Position numbers and translations under genes: made by a program. A model generated the notes under the pieces. That model did not search any database. It was not told the origin of the DNA and saw only the letters and a program-made list of their open reading frames with translations. Below, piece by piece: positions 9,926-17,814 of a stretch of DNA of 64,000 bases (position 1 is its first letter; each line of letters begins with the position of its first letter). Location of the stretch: contig NZ_JANURN010000005.1 in the NCBI RefSeq assembly GCF_030249855.1, positions 111,536 to 175,535 on the forward strand. Direction: 5' to 3'. The DNA is from Helicobacter_B zhangjianzhongii (GTDB lineage: Bacteria; Campylobacterota; Campylobacteria; Campylobacterales; Helicobacteraceae).

Positions 9926-11515
9926 ATGAAATCTCTCTGCACACAAGCTAAAAAAGCCCTGAAATCCTGTCTCAAGGTGTGCTGCCCCCCCCCTATAAGA
10001 AAATCCCTATCCACATATCTCTATAAATATCGCGCGGATAGGGCGTTTGAGCGGATCTATCTTGCGCGTAAAGTCGCCCCACCGCTTGCATTCTTGCCGC
10101 GCTTATCCCATTTATCCCATTTGCCCAGCTCGCCCCACGCCACACAAGCACGAAAAATCCGCGTGCTTTTCTACAATGATTGGGGCAATAGCTGGGAGGC
10201 GTTAGAGCCTCTAGCATTAGTCCTAAGTGGCGATCCTGCCTTTGAAGTCATCGTGCTTGCTATGCCTTCTAGGGTAGAATCTAGCGCGTTTTATGATCTT
10301 AATGCAAGCTTATCCACACAGAGCTTCGCGCAAAAAGTGCAGACTCAAGCTATCTTGGTGCAAGATATTCTAGATTCTAGTGATTTGGATTCTAGTTTGG
10401 CGCGTGCCAAGTCTTTGCACGCTACCAAGCTTGCGCAATGGCTAGAATCCACCCTTGCTACAAACTCTAAGCCCCTTTGTCTCATAGGCTTTGATACCGC
10501 GCTAAATGCCCCCATCACGCCGCAAGATTTGGCTGCGCATTATTGCTTCACCACGCGCCCTTATGACTCGCTTCGCCCTGCAGCTTGGAGCAATCCACGC
10601 ATAGCCCAAATTTCTAAGCTGTGCTATATCGAGTATGGTGTGTATATGTTTTCTTCTTTTGATGAGATTAGCGCGTATGATTATAGATTGCTGCGCTTCT
10701 ATGATTATTACTTTGCGCCCACACCTTTCCACGCCAAGCTTAGTGCCTCTAAGCAAGGAGCCAAAAGCTTGCTGCGCATAATGCTTTCTGGCAGTGCGTA
10801 TTTTGAACGCCTTATATCCCTAGCAAGCCACAAGCCTCACGCCAAGCCTCTGCGCGTGCTGTATGTGCCTAGATGGGCGGCGCAAGATACGCATTCGACT
10901 TTTTCGCGCTATATTGAGCCGCTTATTGAAGCAGCCAAGCAAGGGCATTTCCGCCTGCATTTCCGCCCTCACCCCAATATGTATGACCACCTAGTAGAAT
11001 CCAATCTTCTATCCAAGCAGCAATGGCAGGGCATAAAAGATTGCGTTGAAAAATATGGATTCTGGGATACTCGCCCAAGCATTATGGAGTCTTTTAGCGA
11101 TAGTGATATTATCATCAGCGATACAAGCTCTATGCTTATTTATGCCTTTCTTAGCGGCAAGCCTACGATTTATACGCAAGGCGATGATATGGCAGAGATT
11201 TGCGCGTGGGCGTTGCGCGTGGCACAAGGCGTGTTTATCGCTACAAGCAAGCAAGAATTACTACAAGTCCTGCGCGATCTATGCGCTAATTTACAGCAAG
11301 CCTTTATGCCAAAGATCATCTCGCGCGATTGGATTTTGCAGCAGAATTTCTACTTCCCCAAAGGTGGGGCTAGTGCCATTATACGAGATAGTATCCTTAG
11401 CGATATGAGCCAAACTAGCCCCCAAGCAAAAGCACTAGATAAGGATTTTAAACACTTAGAGAGTGCTTTATGTCCCACAGACTTACCACCACAATACATA
11501 AGGATCAAACGATGA
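9926..11515 (+). CDS. CDP-glycerol:glycerophosphotransferase-like enzyme (phase-variable, ON)
   Basis: The C-terminal half matches the fold of CDP-glycerol glycerophosphotransferases (TagB/TagF type, a GT-B-like fold): HFRPHPNMYDH near residue 350 and DIIISDTSSMLIYAFLSGKPTIY near residue 400, the usual nucleotide-binding segments. Such enzymes move glycerol phosphate or a related group from a CDP donor to a glycan or lipid acceptor. The start ATG 9926 is chosen because it lies just after the rimP stop; an in-frame ATG at 9866 lies inside rimP. A C9 tract at 9985-9993 encodes part of CCPPPI near residue 22 and is in frame. The next gene, a cytidylyltransferase, overlaps its stop by three bases and could make the donor. 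The acceptor is unknown. Confidence 0.75.
   Translation: MKSLCTQAKKALKSCLKVCCPPPIRKSLSTYLYKYRADRAFERIYLARKVAPPLAFLPRLSHLSHLPSSPHATQARKIRVLFYNDWGNSWEALEPLALVLSGDPAFEVIVLAMPSRVESSAFYDLNASLSTQSFAQKVQTQAILVQDILDSSDLDSSLARAKSLHATKLAQWLESTLATNSKPLCLIGFDTALNAPITPQDLAAHYCFTTRPYDSLRPAAWSNPRIAQISKLCYIEYGVYMFSSFDEISAYDYRLLRFYDYYFAPTPFHAKLSASKQGAKSLLRIMLSGSAYFERLISLASHKPHAKPLRVLYVPRWAAQDTHSTFSRYIEPLIEAAKQGHFRLHFRPHPNMYDHLVESNLLSKQQWQGIKDCVEKYGFWDTRPSIMESFSDSDIIISDTSSMLIYAFLSGKPTIYTQGDDMAEICAWALRVAQGVFIATSKQELLQVLRDLCANLQQAFMPKIISRDWILQQNFYFPKGGASAIIRDSILSDMSQTSPQAKALDKDFKHLESALCPTDLPPQYIRIKR
9985..9993 (+). repeat. Poly-C9 contingency tract in glycerophosphotransferase gene
   Basis: Nine C near codon 20 keep the gene in frame as written. 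Gain or loss of one C would end translation early. The flank TATAAGAA is shared with the tract at 1751-1760. Confidence 0.8.
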
Positions 11516-11946
11516 TAATAGGCTATACCACAGGCGTGTATGATTTATTTCACATAGGGCATTTGAATCTCTTGCGCAATGCCAAATCAATGTGCGATAA
11601 GCTCATTGTGGGCGTTACCACAGATGAGCTTGTGAGCTACAAAAACAAGCGTTCTGTGATCCCATTTACCGAGAGAATGGAGATCGTGCGCTCTGTCCGC
11701 TTTGTCGATGCGGTGATCCCGCAAGATAGTATGGATAAGCTTGCTATGCACGATCGCTTGAAGTTTGATGTGATGTTTGTGGGTGATGATTGGTTTGCCA
11801 CGCCAAAATGGCAGAGTATAGAAGCAGAGTTTGCTAAAAGGGGCGTTAGGATTGTGTATTTCCCCTATACGCAAGGCACAAGCTCTACGCTACTCAATAG
11901 TGTCTTAGTGCAATTGCGCAATGAATCTCAAACAAAGGAGCAATGA
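11512..11946 (+). CDS. Glycerol-3-phosphate cytidylyltransferase-like protein (TagD family)
   Basis: This is a small nucleotidyltransferase of the HxGH superfamily: GVYDLFHIGHLNLL near residues 8-21, MFVGDDW near residue 87 and a TQGTSST segment near residue 120 matching the RTEGISTT-type motif of TagD. The inferred reaction is CTP plus glycerol-3-phosphate (or a similar phospho-alcohol) giving a CDP-linked donor and pyrophosphate. Its ATG overlaps the stop of the transferase gene as ATGA, so the two are translationally coupled, supporting a donor-transferase pair. Length 144 is near the family norm. The substrate could instead be another phospho-alcohol such as phosphoethanolamine. Confidence 0.8.
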   Translation: MIIGYTTGVYDLFHIGHLNLLRNAKSMCDKLIVGVTTDELVSYKNKRSVIPFTERMEIVRSVRFVDAVIPQDSMDKLAMHDRLKFDVMFVGDDWFATPKWQSIEAEFAKRGVRIVYFPYTQGTSSTLLNSVLVQLRNESQTKEQ

Positions 11947-12878
11947 TGAAAAAATCATTAGCAAAACGACTATATAGCAAGCTAGCAAGAGTGGCGATCG
12001 CCAAGCTACCAGAATCCACCTATAAAGAAGCATTGATGAAAAGATATGTCAATGTGATTAGCAATATTGTCGTAATCGTGGGGCAAAACTGCACGCTAAA
12101 ATGCCAAGACTGCGCGAATTTCTCGCCGTATTTATCAAAGATTCTGCCCTTTTACCCAGCGCAAGAGATTATCGCTGATATGCAAGAGCTTATCAAAGAA
12201 GCGCAGATTGCGTATTTGCAGTTTCAAGGTGGAGAGTTTTTCTACCACCCAGATGCTAGGGAGATTCTAGCATTTGCTGTGCAAAGCCCTAGAATCCACT
12301 CTATTTGTATCGCTACAAATGCCACGATAATCCCCAAAGACTCTATGCTAGAGCTTCTTGCAAGCCCTAAAGTAATCGTGCGTATCTCTAACTATGGGCA
12401 AGTGAATGCCAAAACCGCCACCAAGCTAGAAGAAGTCCTGCAAGCAAGGGGCATAGCAGTGATTTTGCGCAATACTTATCGTGGGGCAGGGCTGTGGAGT
12501 AAATGTGGCGATAAAGACACAAAACAACTCCCCTCAAAAGCTATGCAAAAAGTCTTTGACTCTTGCACCTTTGCCAAAGAGTGCTTGACTATGGAAAATG
12601 GCTTTATCACGCGCTGCTCTAGGGGGACGATCGCGCATATTATGCAGGGCTTTAGGCTTGGTGGGGGCGATGGGGTGGTGGTGCGCCCTAGTGCGGCTAG
12701 AGCTTTTGAGACTATCCACCTAGAAGCAAACGAAGCAAACGCAGATAAATACAGACAAACGGGGGGGGGGGGGAATCTTTGCCGATTTTTACCTACAAAA
12801 GCTTGCAGAGATTTATCACAGATCATCAGCCTATCACAGCGTGCTACTATTGCTATGGCAGCGAGGGTGTGCAGGTAA
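11943..12878 (+). CDS. Radical SAM enzyme, C-terminus frameshifted at a poly-G tract
   Basis: The motif CTLKCQDC (CxxxCxxC) near residues 50-57 binds the 4Fe-4S cluster of a radical SAM enzyme, followed by LQFQGGEFF, the GGE motif that contacts SAM. The 311-residue product as written leaves the natural frame at G13 (12761-12773) and ends with a basic tail of no clear family. One G more (14) or two fewer (11) would join it to a frame reading ESLPIFTYKSLQ and ITACYYCYGSEG, a Cys-rich end typical of such enzymes, stopping at 13003 and overlapping the next start. The intact protein would be about 353 residues. Related enzymes occur in surface glycan clusters, but the substrate is unknown. Its start overlaps the previous gene by four bases. 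Confidence 0.8.
   Translation: MMKKSLAKRLYSKLARVAIAKLPESTYKEALMKRYVNVISNIVVIVGQNCTLKCQDCANFSPYLSKILPFYPAQEIIADMQELIKEAQIAYLQFQGGEFFYHPDAREILAFAVQSPRIHSICIATNATIIPKDSMLELLASPKVIVRISNYGQVNAKTATKLEEVLQARGIAVILRNTYRGAGLWSKCGDKDTKQLPSKAMQKVFDSCTFAKECLTMENGFITRCSRGTIAHIMQGFRLGGGDGVVVRPSAARAFETIHLEANEANADKYRQTGGGGNLCRFLPTKACRDLSQIISLSQRATIAMAARVCR
12761..12773 (+). repeat. Poly-G13 contingency tract in radical SAM gene
   Basis: Thirteen G follow CAGACAAAC. As written the tract directs translation into a wrong frame; lengths of 14 or 11 restore the Cys-rich C-terminus. The upstream nine bases CAGACAAAC also precede the G15 tract in the next gene. Confidence 0.85.
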
Positions 12879-13003
12879 CGCCCGGAGTGCAAATGAGCAA
12901 AGAGCAGCTAGAAGCAATCAAGCAGACACAATTACCACAACTATCACAACCATCACAATTACAATGGAGCAAAGGAGACAAGATCAATGCGCCTAGAGCA
13001 TAG
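12774..13003 (+). pseudogene. Out-of-frame C-terminal part of the radical SAM gene
   Basis: This frame encodes ESLPIFTYKSLQRFITD, then ACYYCYGSEG and a Gln-rich tail, ending at TAG 13001-13003. The Cys pair and Gly-rich end look like the auxiliary C-terminal part of the radical SAM enzyme upstream, separated from it only by the length of the G13 tract. The stop overlaps the start of the next gene (12987), an arrangement that makes sense only if this is the natural end. It is a phase-switched end rather than a dead remnant. Confidence 0.65.
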
Positions 13004-15320
13004 AAGGCTTTTTGGCTTGGAGAATGAGTTTTACAAAGTGGGGCTAGAATCTAGCTTTAACGATCTCTCAAGGGCTGTGTGCGAGAGTGGGTTTGATGAT
13101 TTTAGCCCAGAGGGTGTTACAAGCTTTTTAAGCTTCCGTTATCCAATTTTGCATCACACGATGTTTGCAGGCTTTAAAAGAAGCGATGAATATAGAGGAC
13201 TAGAATCCACTTTATCCTTTGGGCAGGGCAGATACACAAATATGCAGCAAGCCAAAGTGATAGCAGAATTTTTGCTGCTACAAGCCATTGAAAAAAAGGT
13301 AGCAAATGCTAGGAGGATAGGTATAGCCTTAAGCGGTGGGCTAGATAGCTCGCTGATTGTAGCGATGTGCAGGGCATTGTATCCACACAGAGACATCTAC
13401 ACATATAGCATAGGATTTTATGGCGATGATGAGTTTAAATACGCAAGAAAAGTGGCAAAGAAATTTGCCACCAAGCATTATGAAAAGACGCTTGGGTATA
13501 AAGAGTTTTTTGGCGATGATTCTTGGCTAAAGGCACTTATCAAGCAAAAAGCCGCGCCCTTGCACCCCAATGAGCTGCCTCTAGCTTACGCACAAGCCCA
13601 AGCGCGCAAGGACTGCTGCGATGTGGTGCTGTGTGGCGAGGGGGCTGATGATGTCTTTGGCGGGTATTCGCATAATCTTATGCTCTATGCCAGCTATGTG
13701 GGCGAGCCGCAGAAATTTTATGCCTATATTTTGGAGCATTATCGCTACTTTTCATACTCCACTATGCGATCTCTAATCCACGATAAATATATAGCCGATG
13801 ATACTGCTATGATCGCGCCAATATTTCGCAGCAATGCGCCAAAAGATTTGCGCGATTATATGCTCTACTTTATCCAAGCCCTGCACACAAGGGGGCTTAT
13901 AGAAAGAGGGGCTAATGCCCTGCGCTTTTATGGCTTTAATGATGGGTTTGTATTTTTGGATTCTAGTCTTATTGATTTTGTCAATAATCTGCCCTTTTCT
14001 TACAAGCTGCATACAAAAGCCCCCGTGCAAATACCGATTAAAGACTATAAAAGCTTTAGCGATACGCATTGTGAGAGCAAGTTTTTGCTAAAGAAAATCG
14101 CCAAATCTTACCTGCCTAGCTCTATCATCACTAGGGAGAAAAAGGGCTTCCCCGTGCCTTTTGCCCTGTGGGATAAGCAAAAAGCCTTTGATATACAAGT
14201 GGATTCTAGTGTGTTTAAAAGCGATGATTTGAGCTGCTGCAATGCGTGGGAAAAGTTTATGATCTATAATCTTAATGCGTTTGTGGAGGTGTTTGGGGGG
14301 TATCGCAGACAAACGGGGGGGGGGGGGGGTAAATATTTAAGGGATTCAGCTTGTGGGCTAGAATCGCGGATTTCATCGCCGCGCTTCGTCGATAGACCAC
14401 TAGTCTTATCTTCCTTGCGCGGCTTGAAAAGCCACGATTCTATCTCCACAATCTTAGAATCCTATACCGATAGTCAAAAGCACAAAACAAGGCGCAGCCG
14501 CAGTTTCTTTAGTAAATCAAGCGCGAGCAGCTCTACACCAAAAAACGCCGTTTTTAGCTCAAAAATCCTAGAATCCACTTTTACATCACAAGCCAACTCC
14601 CCTATTCTGTCATTGCGAGCCGACTTGTCGGCGTGGCAATCCACACAAACAAAGACACAAATCCTAGAATCCCAAAGCGACACTAAAGCACAAATCACAA
14701 ACAACGCCCAACCCCTAGAATCCTTTGCAGGCTCGCTTGCATTTTTAGCGTTTTCAAAAGTGGATTCTAGTCCTAAAATCCTAGAATCCACTTTTTCACA
14801 TAATGCGCCTTTTCTGTCATCGCGAGCCGTGTGCCACACCAACCCCCTATTGTCATCGCGAGTCTTGCGACAGCAAGGCGTGGCGATCCACAATAAAAAA
14901 GCGGATTCTAAGAAAAACGCCCAAAACACAAACCCCCTAGAATCCACTTTTGAAAAAACGCAAATGGATTGCCGCGCAATCGCTACCGCGCTTGCTCGCA
15001 ATGACGGAGATATTTCGCCTACGGCTCAATATGACAATAAAAAAGTGGATTCTAGGGATAAAAACGCTCAAAGTGCGTTTGATAAACAAGCCGCAGGCGG
15101 CAGGATTTCTAAAGAAACTTCGCTTCGCTTGTTTTGTGATGAAAAAGCAGGGTTGTGCAGTGGCGAGCAAGGAGATAAGACTTGTGGTCTATCGACGCCG
15201 CGAGCCGCAAACTCCCTGCTTTTTCGCGCAAAGCCAACGCCCAAACCACTTACAAGGAGTAAAAATGGACAACAAAACCTATTGTATGAGTCATTATCTA
15301 GCTTTCCGCTATATCGCTGA
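12987..15320 (+). CDS. Asparagine-synthase-like PP-loop enzyme with phase-variable C-terminal read-through
   Basis: Residues about 110-440 form an asparagine synthase (AsnB) C-terminal domain: the ATP pyrophosphatase loop ALSGGLDSSLIVAM near residue 112 and LCGEGADDVFGGY near residue 215. The N-terminal glutaminase domain of AsnB, which starts with Cys2, is absent, so any ammonia must come from elsewhere or the protein makes a different amide or adenylate. The core ends near FVEVFGGYRRQT, followed by a G15 tract (14315-14329). As written, translation passes the tract and runs for about 330 more residues through dispersed-repeat DNA (LESTF, KVDSR motifs). With G14 or G16 it would stop at once, giving 450 or 448 residues. 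The short form is probably the native enzyme. Confidence 0.72.
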   Translation: MRLEHRRLFGLENEFYKVGLESSFNDLSRAVCESGFDDFSPEGVTSFLSFRYPILHHTMFAGFKRSDEYRGLESTLSFGQGRYTNMQQAKVIAEFLLLQAIEKKVANARRIGIALSGGLDSSLIVAMCRALYPHRDIYTYSIGFYGDDEFKYARKVAKKFATKHYEKTLGYKEFFGDDSWLKALIKQKAAPLHPNELPLAYAQAQARKDCCDVVLCGEGADDVFGGYSHNLMLYASYVGEPQKFYAYILEHYRYFSYSTMRSLIHDKYIADDTAMIAPIFRSNAPKDLRDYMLYFIQALHTRGLIERGANALRFYGFNDGFVFLDSSLIDFVNNLPFSYKLHTKAPVQIPIKDYKSFSDTHCESKFLLKKIAKSYLPSSIITREKKGFPVPFALWDKQKAFDIQVDSSVFKSDDLSCCNAWEKFMIYNLNAFVEVFGGYRRQTGGGGGKYLRDSACGLESRISSPRFVDRPLVLSSLRGLKSHDSISTILESYTDSQKHKTRRSRSFFSKSSASSSTPKNAVFSSKILESTFTSQANSPILSLRADLSAWQSTQTKTQILESQSDTKAQITNNAQPLESFAGSLAFLAFSKVDSSPKILESTFSHNAPFLSSRAVCHTNPLLSSRVLRQQGVAIHNKKADSKKNAQNTNPLESTFEKTQMDCRAIATALARNDGDISPTAQYDNKKVDSRDKNAQSAFDKQAAGGRISKETSLRLFCDEKAGLCSGEQGDKTCGLSTPRAANSLLFRAKPTPKPLTRSKNGQQNLLYESLSSFPLYR
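14315..14329 (+). repeat. Poly-G15 tract at the end of the asparagine-synthase-like gene
   Basis: Fifteen G preceded by GCAGACAAAC and followed by TAAATATTTAA. Two of the three frames stop within eleven bases; the third, present here, reads through into repeats. Both flanks resemble those of the G13 tract at 60757-60769 (CGCACAAACT and TAAATAAT). Confidence 0.85.
14330..15264. repeat. Mosaic of dispersed repeat modules (about 0.9 kb)
   Basis: The stretch holds many copies of CTAGAATCCAC or GTGGATTCTAG (for example about 14571, 14759, 14788, 14937 and 15045). It also holds palindromes of the GTCATTGCGAGC...GTGGCAATCC type (about 14609-14645, 14815-14895 and 14963-15005), an AAGAAACTTCGCTTCGCTTG module (about 15113) and two copies of a CGCCGCG...CTATCGAC module (about 14370-14400 and 15188-15210). 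It is read in frame as the tail of the preceding gene in the current state. No other gene is evident. The ribosome site of the next gene lies at 15254-15259. Confidence 0.75.
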
Positions 15321-16299
15321 TGAGAGTAAAAACTTCTTCCCGCATTTATCTCATCGTAATTTCACGCCAAGTTTCACGCACGATCTTATCGCTAATGTCG
15401 ATGAGCTAGACTTCTATATCGCAAAGCAAATGCAAGGGCTAGATCCTAGCACCACGGGCATTATGCTTAGTGGGGGGATAGACTCTGCTGTGGTAGCTTC
15501 CTATCTGCCTAAGGGTGCTAAGGCTTTTACAATGCGCTGCAACGCTTTGCCTACTAGCATTGATGAGACAAAGCAAGCCGCGCTCTATGCTAAGCATTAT
15601 GGGCTTGAGCATATCATCGTGCCAATTTATTGGGAGGAGATTCTAGCGCGTTTGCCTAGTATTTTTAGCTTTGATGGCGTGCCCTGCCATAGCATAGAGC
15701 CGCTTATTGATATTTGCTTAAGCACAGCAAGATCTATGGGCGTTAGGACAATGTGCCTAGGCGAGAGCTTTGATCTAGTCTTTGGCGGTATGGATAAGCT
15801 TTTGGCAAAGGATTGGGGCTTTGATGAGTTTGTAGAGCGATATACATTTTTAGACCCTAAAAGAGTGCTAAAGGAATATGTCGATACTAAAGCAGTCTTT
15901 GAGCCATATAGGCAGGGAGAGAAAATCGACTTTGTGCGATTTATTGATGAGATTTTTGCCATAGAGTCTAGCACTTCATATTGGCATATATTTGAGAAAA
16001 ACGCTATGGGCTATCTTGACCCTTGCCAAAGGGTGAAAATGGCGCAGCCCCTTGATTTGCAAAAGATACGAAATGGCAGCCCAAAATATATGGTGCGCGA
16101 GCTTTTTGCAAGGCGATATAAGGGCATAGCAATCCCAGATAAAATCCCTATGCCAAGAGAGGTGGAGTTTTGGCTTAGGGACTATGAGCCTAGTAGAGAT
16201 GAGTTTATAGCAGGGGCGCATAAGGGCTTAAGCGGGGATCAAAAGTGGCAGCTCTTTTGCTTGGAGCAGTTTTTGGATATGCACGATCCTAGATTCTAG
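15265..16299 (+). CDS. Second asparagine-synthase-like PP-loop enzyme
   Basis: The 344-residue protein has the PP-loop IMLSGGIDSAVVASYL near residue 68 and LGESFDLVFGGMD near residue 168, corresponding to the ATP-binding and acidic motifs of the asparagine synthase C-terminal domain. It lacks a glutaminase domain. The start ATG 15265 is supported by AAGGAG six bases upstream; a longer frame from 14950 lies in repeat DNA and is rejected. It is only distantly similar to the preceding enzyme. Placement after radical SAM, cytidylyltransferase and transferase genes suggests ATP-dependent modification of the transferred group, but the substrate is unknown. Confidence 0.75.
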   Translation: MDNKTYCMSHYLAFRYIADESKNFFPHLSHRNFTPSFTHDLIANVDELDFYIAKQMQGLDPSTTGIMLSGGIDSAVVASYLPKGAKAFTMRCNALPTSIDETKQAALYAKHYGLEHIIVPIYWEEILARLPSIFSFDGVPCHSIEPLIDICLSTARSMGVRTMCLGESFDLVFGGMDKLLAKDWGFDEFVERYTFLDPKRVLKEYVDTKAVFEPYRQGEKIDFVRFIDEIFAIESSTSYWHIFEKNAMGYLDPCQRVKMAQPLDLQKIRNGSPKYMVRELFARRYKGIAIPDKIPMPREVEFWLRDYEPSRDEFIAGAHKGLSGDQKWQLFCLEQFLDMHDPRF

Positions 16300-16308
16300 G
16301 GTGACTGT

Positions 16309-17457
16309 ATGGAGTGGATTGGAAATATCGCGCTTTATGTGGTGCTTGCTTGTGGGGTGATCGGCTGTGTGGCTTCAATCATCGCTAGAGAGTCCGCACT
16401 AGCCCAAGCATATATGAATGGATTCTATGCCATAGGGCATATTTTTGTAGCTATTGCTGGGATCTTTGCAAGTATCCCTTATATCGTATCATTGGTAGAA
16501 TCTATCGTATCTCCGCTATATAGCCTAGCTCATATCGATCCAAGCCTAGCGATCACAAGCATACTTGCCATAGATATGGGCGGCTATCAAGTCGCTATGC
16601 AAAGCGCAAAGAGCCTAGAGGGCGCGACTATGGCGATGTTTGTTGGGTTTATGGCTGGGGCTACGATAGTCTTTAGCATACCTGTGGGCTTGCGGATAAT
16701 CCCAAAGGCAGCGCATAAGGATTTTGCACTTGGGATTATGATTGGGTTTTTAGGGATTCCATTTGGGGTGCTTGTGTCTTGCTTGTTTATTATGCTAGAT
16801 CCTGTGCTTATACGAGATCATATCGCCACACAAGGAAAGCCCACTTATTTGCTAGATTTTAGCTTGCCATTTATTGTGTGGAATCTTATGCCACTTGCTG
16901 TCTTTTGCCTAGTGGTTTCTTTGGGGCTATATTATGTGAGAAAAGTAATGCTTGTGGGGTTTTATGTGCTTGGGTTTGTGGTAGATATGTGGGGCAAGGT
17001 ATTTCTTACACTGCTGCTTATAGAGCATTTTAGCGGTGGGATTAGCTATGTGTTTGGGGGCTTTCCCTTTGATCCGGTGTTTGCAGATGAGAGCGATACA
17101 ATGAGAGCCTTAGAGATTGCTGGATATACCGGGCTTGTGCTATCTGGGACATTTGTTTTATGTGCGCTGCTAAACACCGCATTAAAGCTATCGCATAAGC
17201 CCAATGCTTTGCTATTTGGTGGGATACTTGCTTGTGCGAGCAATGTCCTAGCTGCATACCCTATGCTAGCTAATCTCTCGCCCAAAGCTAGAATCCAAAT
17301 TGTCGCTTTTAGCGTGTGTGGTGGGTTTTTGATTGGCGATCATTTGTCTTTTAGTGCGAATTTTCAGCCTAGTCTTATTGTGCCAATTATGCTAGGCAAG
17401 CTTGCTGGTGCGCTGCTGGCTTTGTGGCTTGCGCGATTTTTCATAGGGCAGAAGTAG
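16309..17457 (+). CDS. eutH: EutH-like ethanolamine permease
   Basis: The protein is 382 residues with about ten hydrophobic segments. It matches the EutH family by the motif ILAIDMGGYQVAM near residue 80, GFMAGATIVFSIPVGL, and a C-terminal GGFLIGDHLSFSANFQP. EutH moves ethanolamine across the inner membrane in organisms with the eut pathway. No other eut gene is in the window. It starts nine bases after the preceding synthase-like gene, so it is probably the last gene of the glycan-like operon, hinting that ethanolamine or a similar amino alcohol may feed it. That link is inference. Confidence 0.8.
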   Translation: MEWIGNIALYVVLACGVIGCVASIIARESALAQAYMNGFYAIGHIFVAIAGIFASIPYIVSLVESIVSPLYSLAHIDPSLAITSILAIDMGGYQVAMQSAKSLEGATMAMFVGFMAGATIVFSIPVGLRIIPKAAHKDFALGIMIGFLGIPFGVLVSCLFIMLDPVLIRDHIATQGKPTYLLDFSLPFIVWNLMPLAVFCLVVSLGLYYVRKVMLVGFYVLGFVVDMWGKVFLTLLLIEHFSGGISYVFGGFPFDPVFADESDTMRALEIAGYTGLVLSGTFVLCALLNTALKLSHKPNALLFGGILACASNVLAAYPMLANLSPKARIQIVAFSVCGGFLIGDHLSFSANFQPSLIVPIMLGKLAGALLALWLARFFIGQK

Positions 17458-17545
17458 CCCATCTGCCACTTGTGCTTATGCTAGATCTTGTGCGCTTTTG
17501 GTGGCATATTTGGCAAATTTAAGTCTATGGATATAAAGATTGTGC

Positions 17546-17551
17546 TACAAT
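17546..17551 (+). promoter_or_regulatory. Predicted -10 box (TACAAT) of rpmB
   Basis: TACAAT is preceded by an A/T-rich stretch and lies 58 bases before rpmB. The same TACAAT or TATAAT hexamers recur before many genes here, as expected for the Campylobacterota housekeeping sigma factor, which relies little on a -35 box. Confidence 0.5.
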
Positions 17552-17608
17552 CCCCACTTATTTTGCTTGAAATTTGTGATTTAAGCGATTTATTTCTAAG
17601 GAGCAACT

Positions 17609-17797
17609 ATGGCAAGGAAATGTTTTTTCACAGGTAAGGGTCCAATGGTCGGCTACAATGTAAGCCACGCAAACAACAAAACTAAAAAGCGATCTCTCCC
17701 TAATCTCCGCAGCATTCGCATCAAGCTAAGTGATGGCACATCTATGCGCGTGAAAGTCGCCGCCTCTACACTAAGGACTATGAAAAAGCACGCCTAG
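17609..17797 (+). CDS. rpmB: 50S ribosomal protein L28
   Basis: The 62-residue basic protein begins MARKCFFTGKGPMVGYNVSH, the typical L28 start, with SLPNLRSIRI in the middle. An AAGGAG site lies seven bases before the ATG. The next gene, a potassium channel, follows closely as in H. pylori (HP0491-HP0490). Confidence 0.97.
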   Translation: MARKCFFTGKGPMVGYNVSHANNKTKKRSLPNLRSIRIKLSDGTSMRVKVAASTLRTMKKHA

Positions 17798-17814
17798 CGT
17801 GTAAGGCGATCCCA

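Noticed and set aside
12987..14330. True asparagine synthetase AsnB
   Set aside because: The N-terminal glutaminase domain with Cys2 is missing, so a standard glutamine-dependent reaction is unlikely.
14950..15264. N-terminal extension of the second asparagine-synthase-like protein
   Set aside because: The sequence is repeat-derived; ATG 15265 has a good ribosome site and fits the domain start.
9926..16299. Phosphoramidate capsule pathway as in Campylobacter jejuni
   Set aside because: No glutamine kinase or glutamine amidotransferase of that pathway is seen; the cytidylyltransferase is of the TagD type.
16309..17457. Part of an ethanolamine degradation operon
   Set aside because: No other eut genes or microcompartment shell genes lie near.
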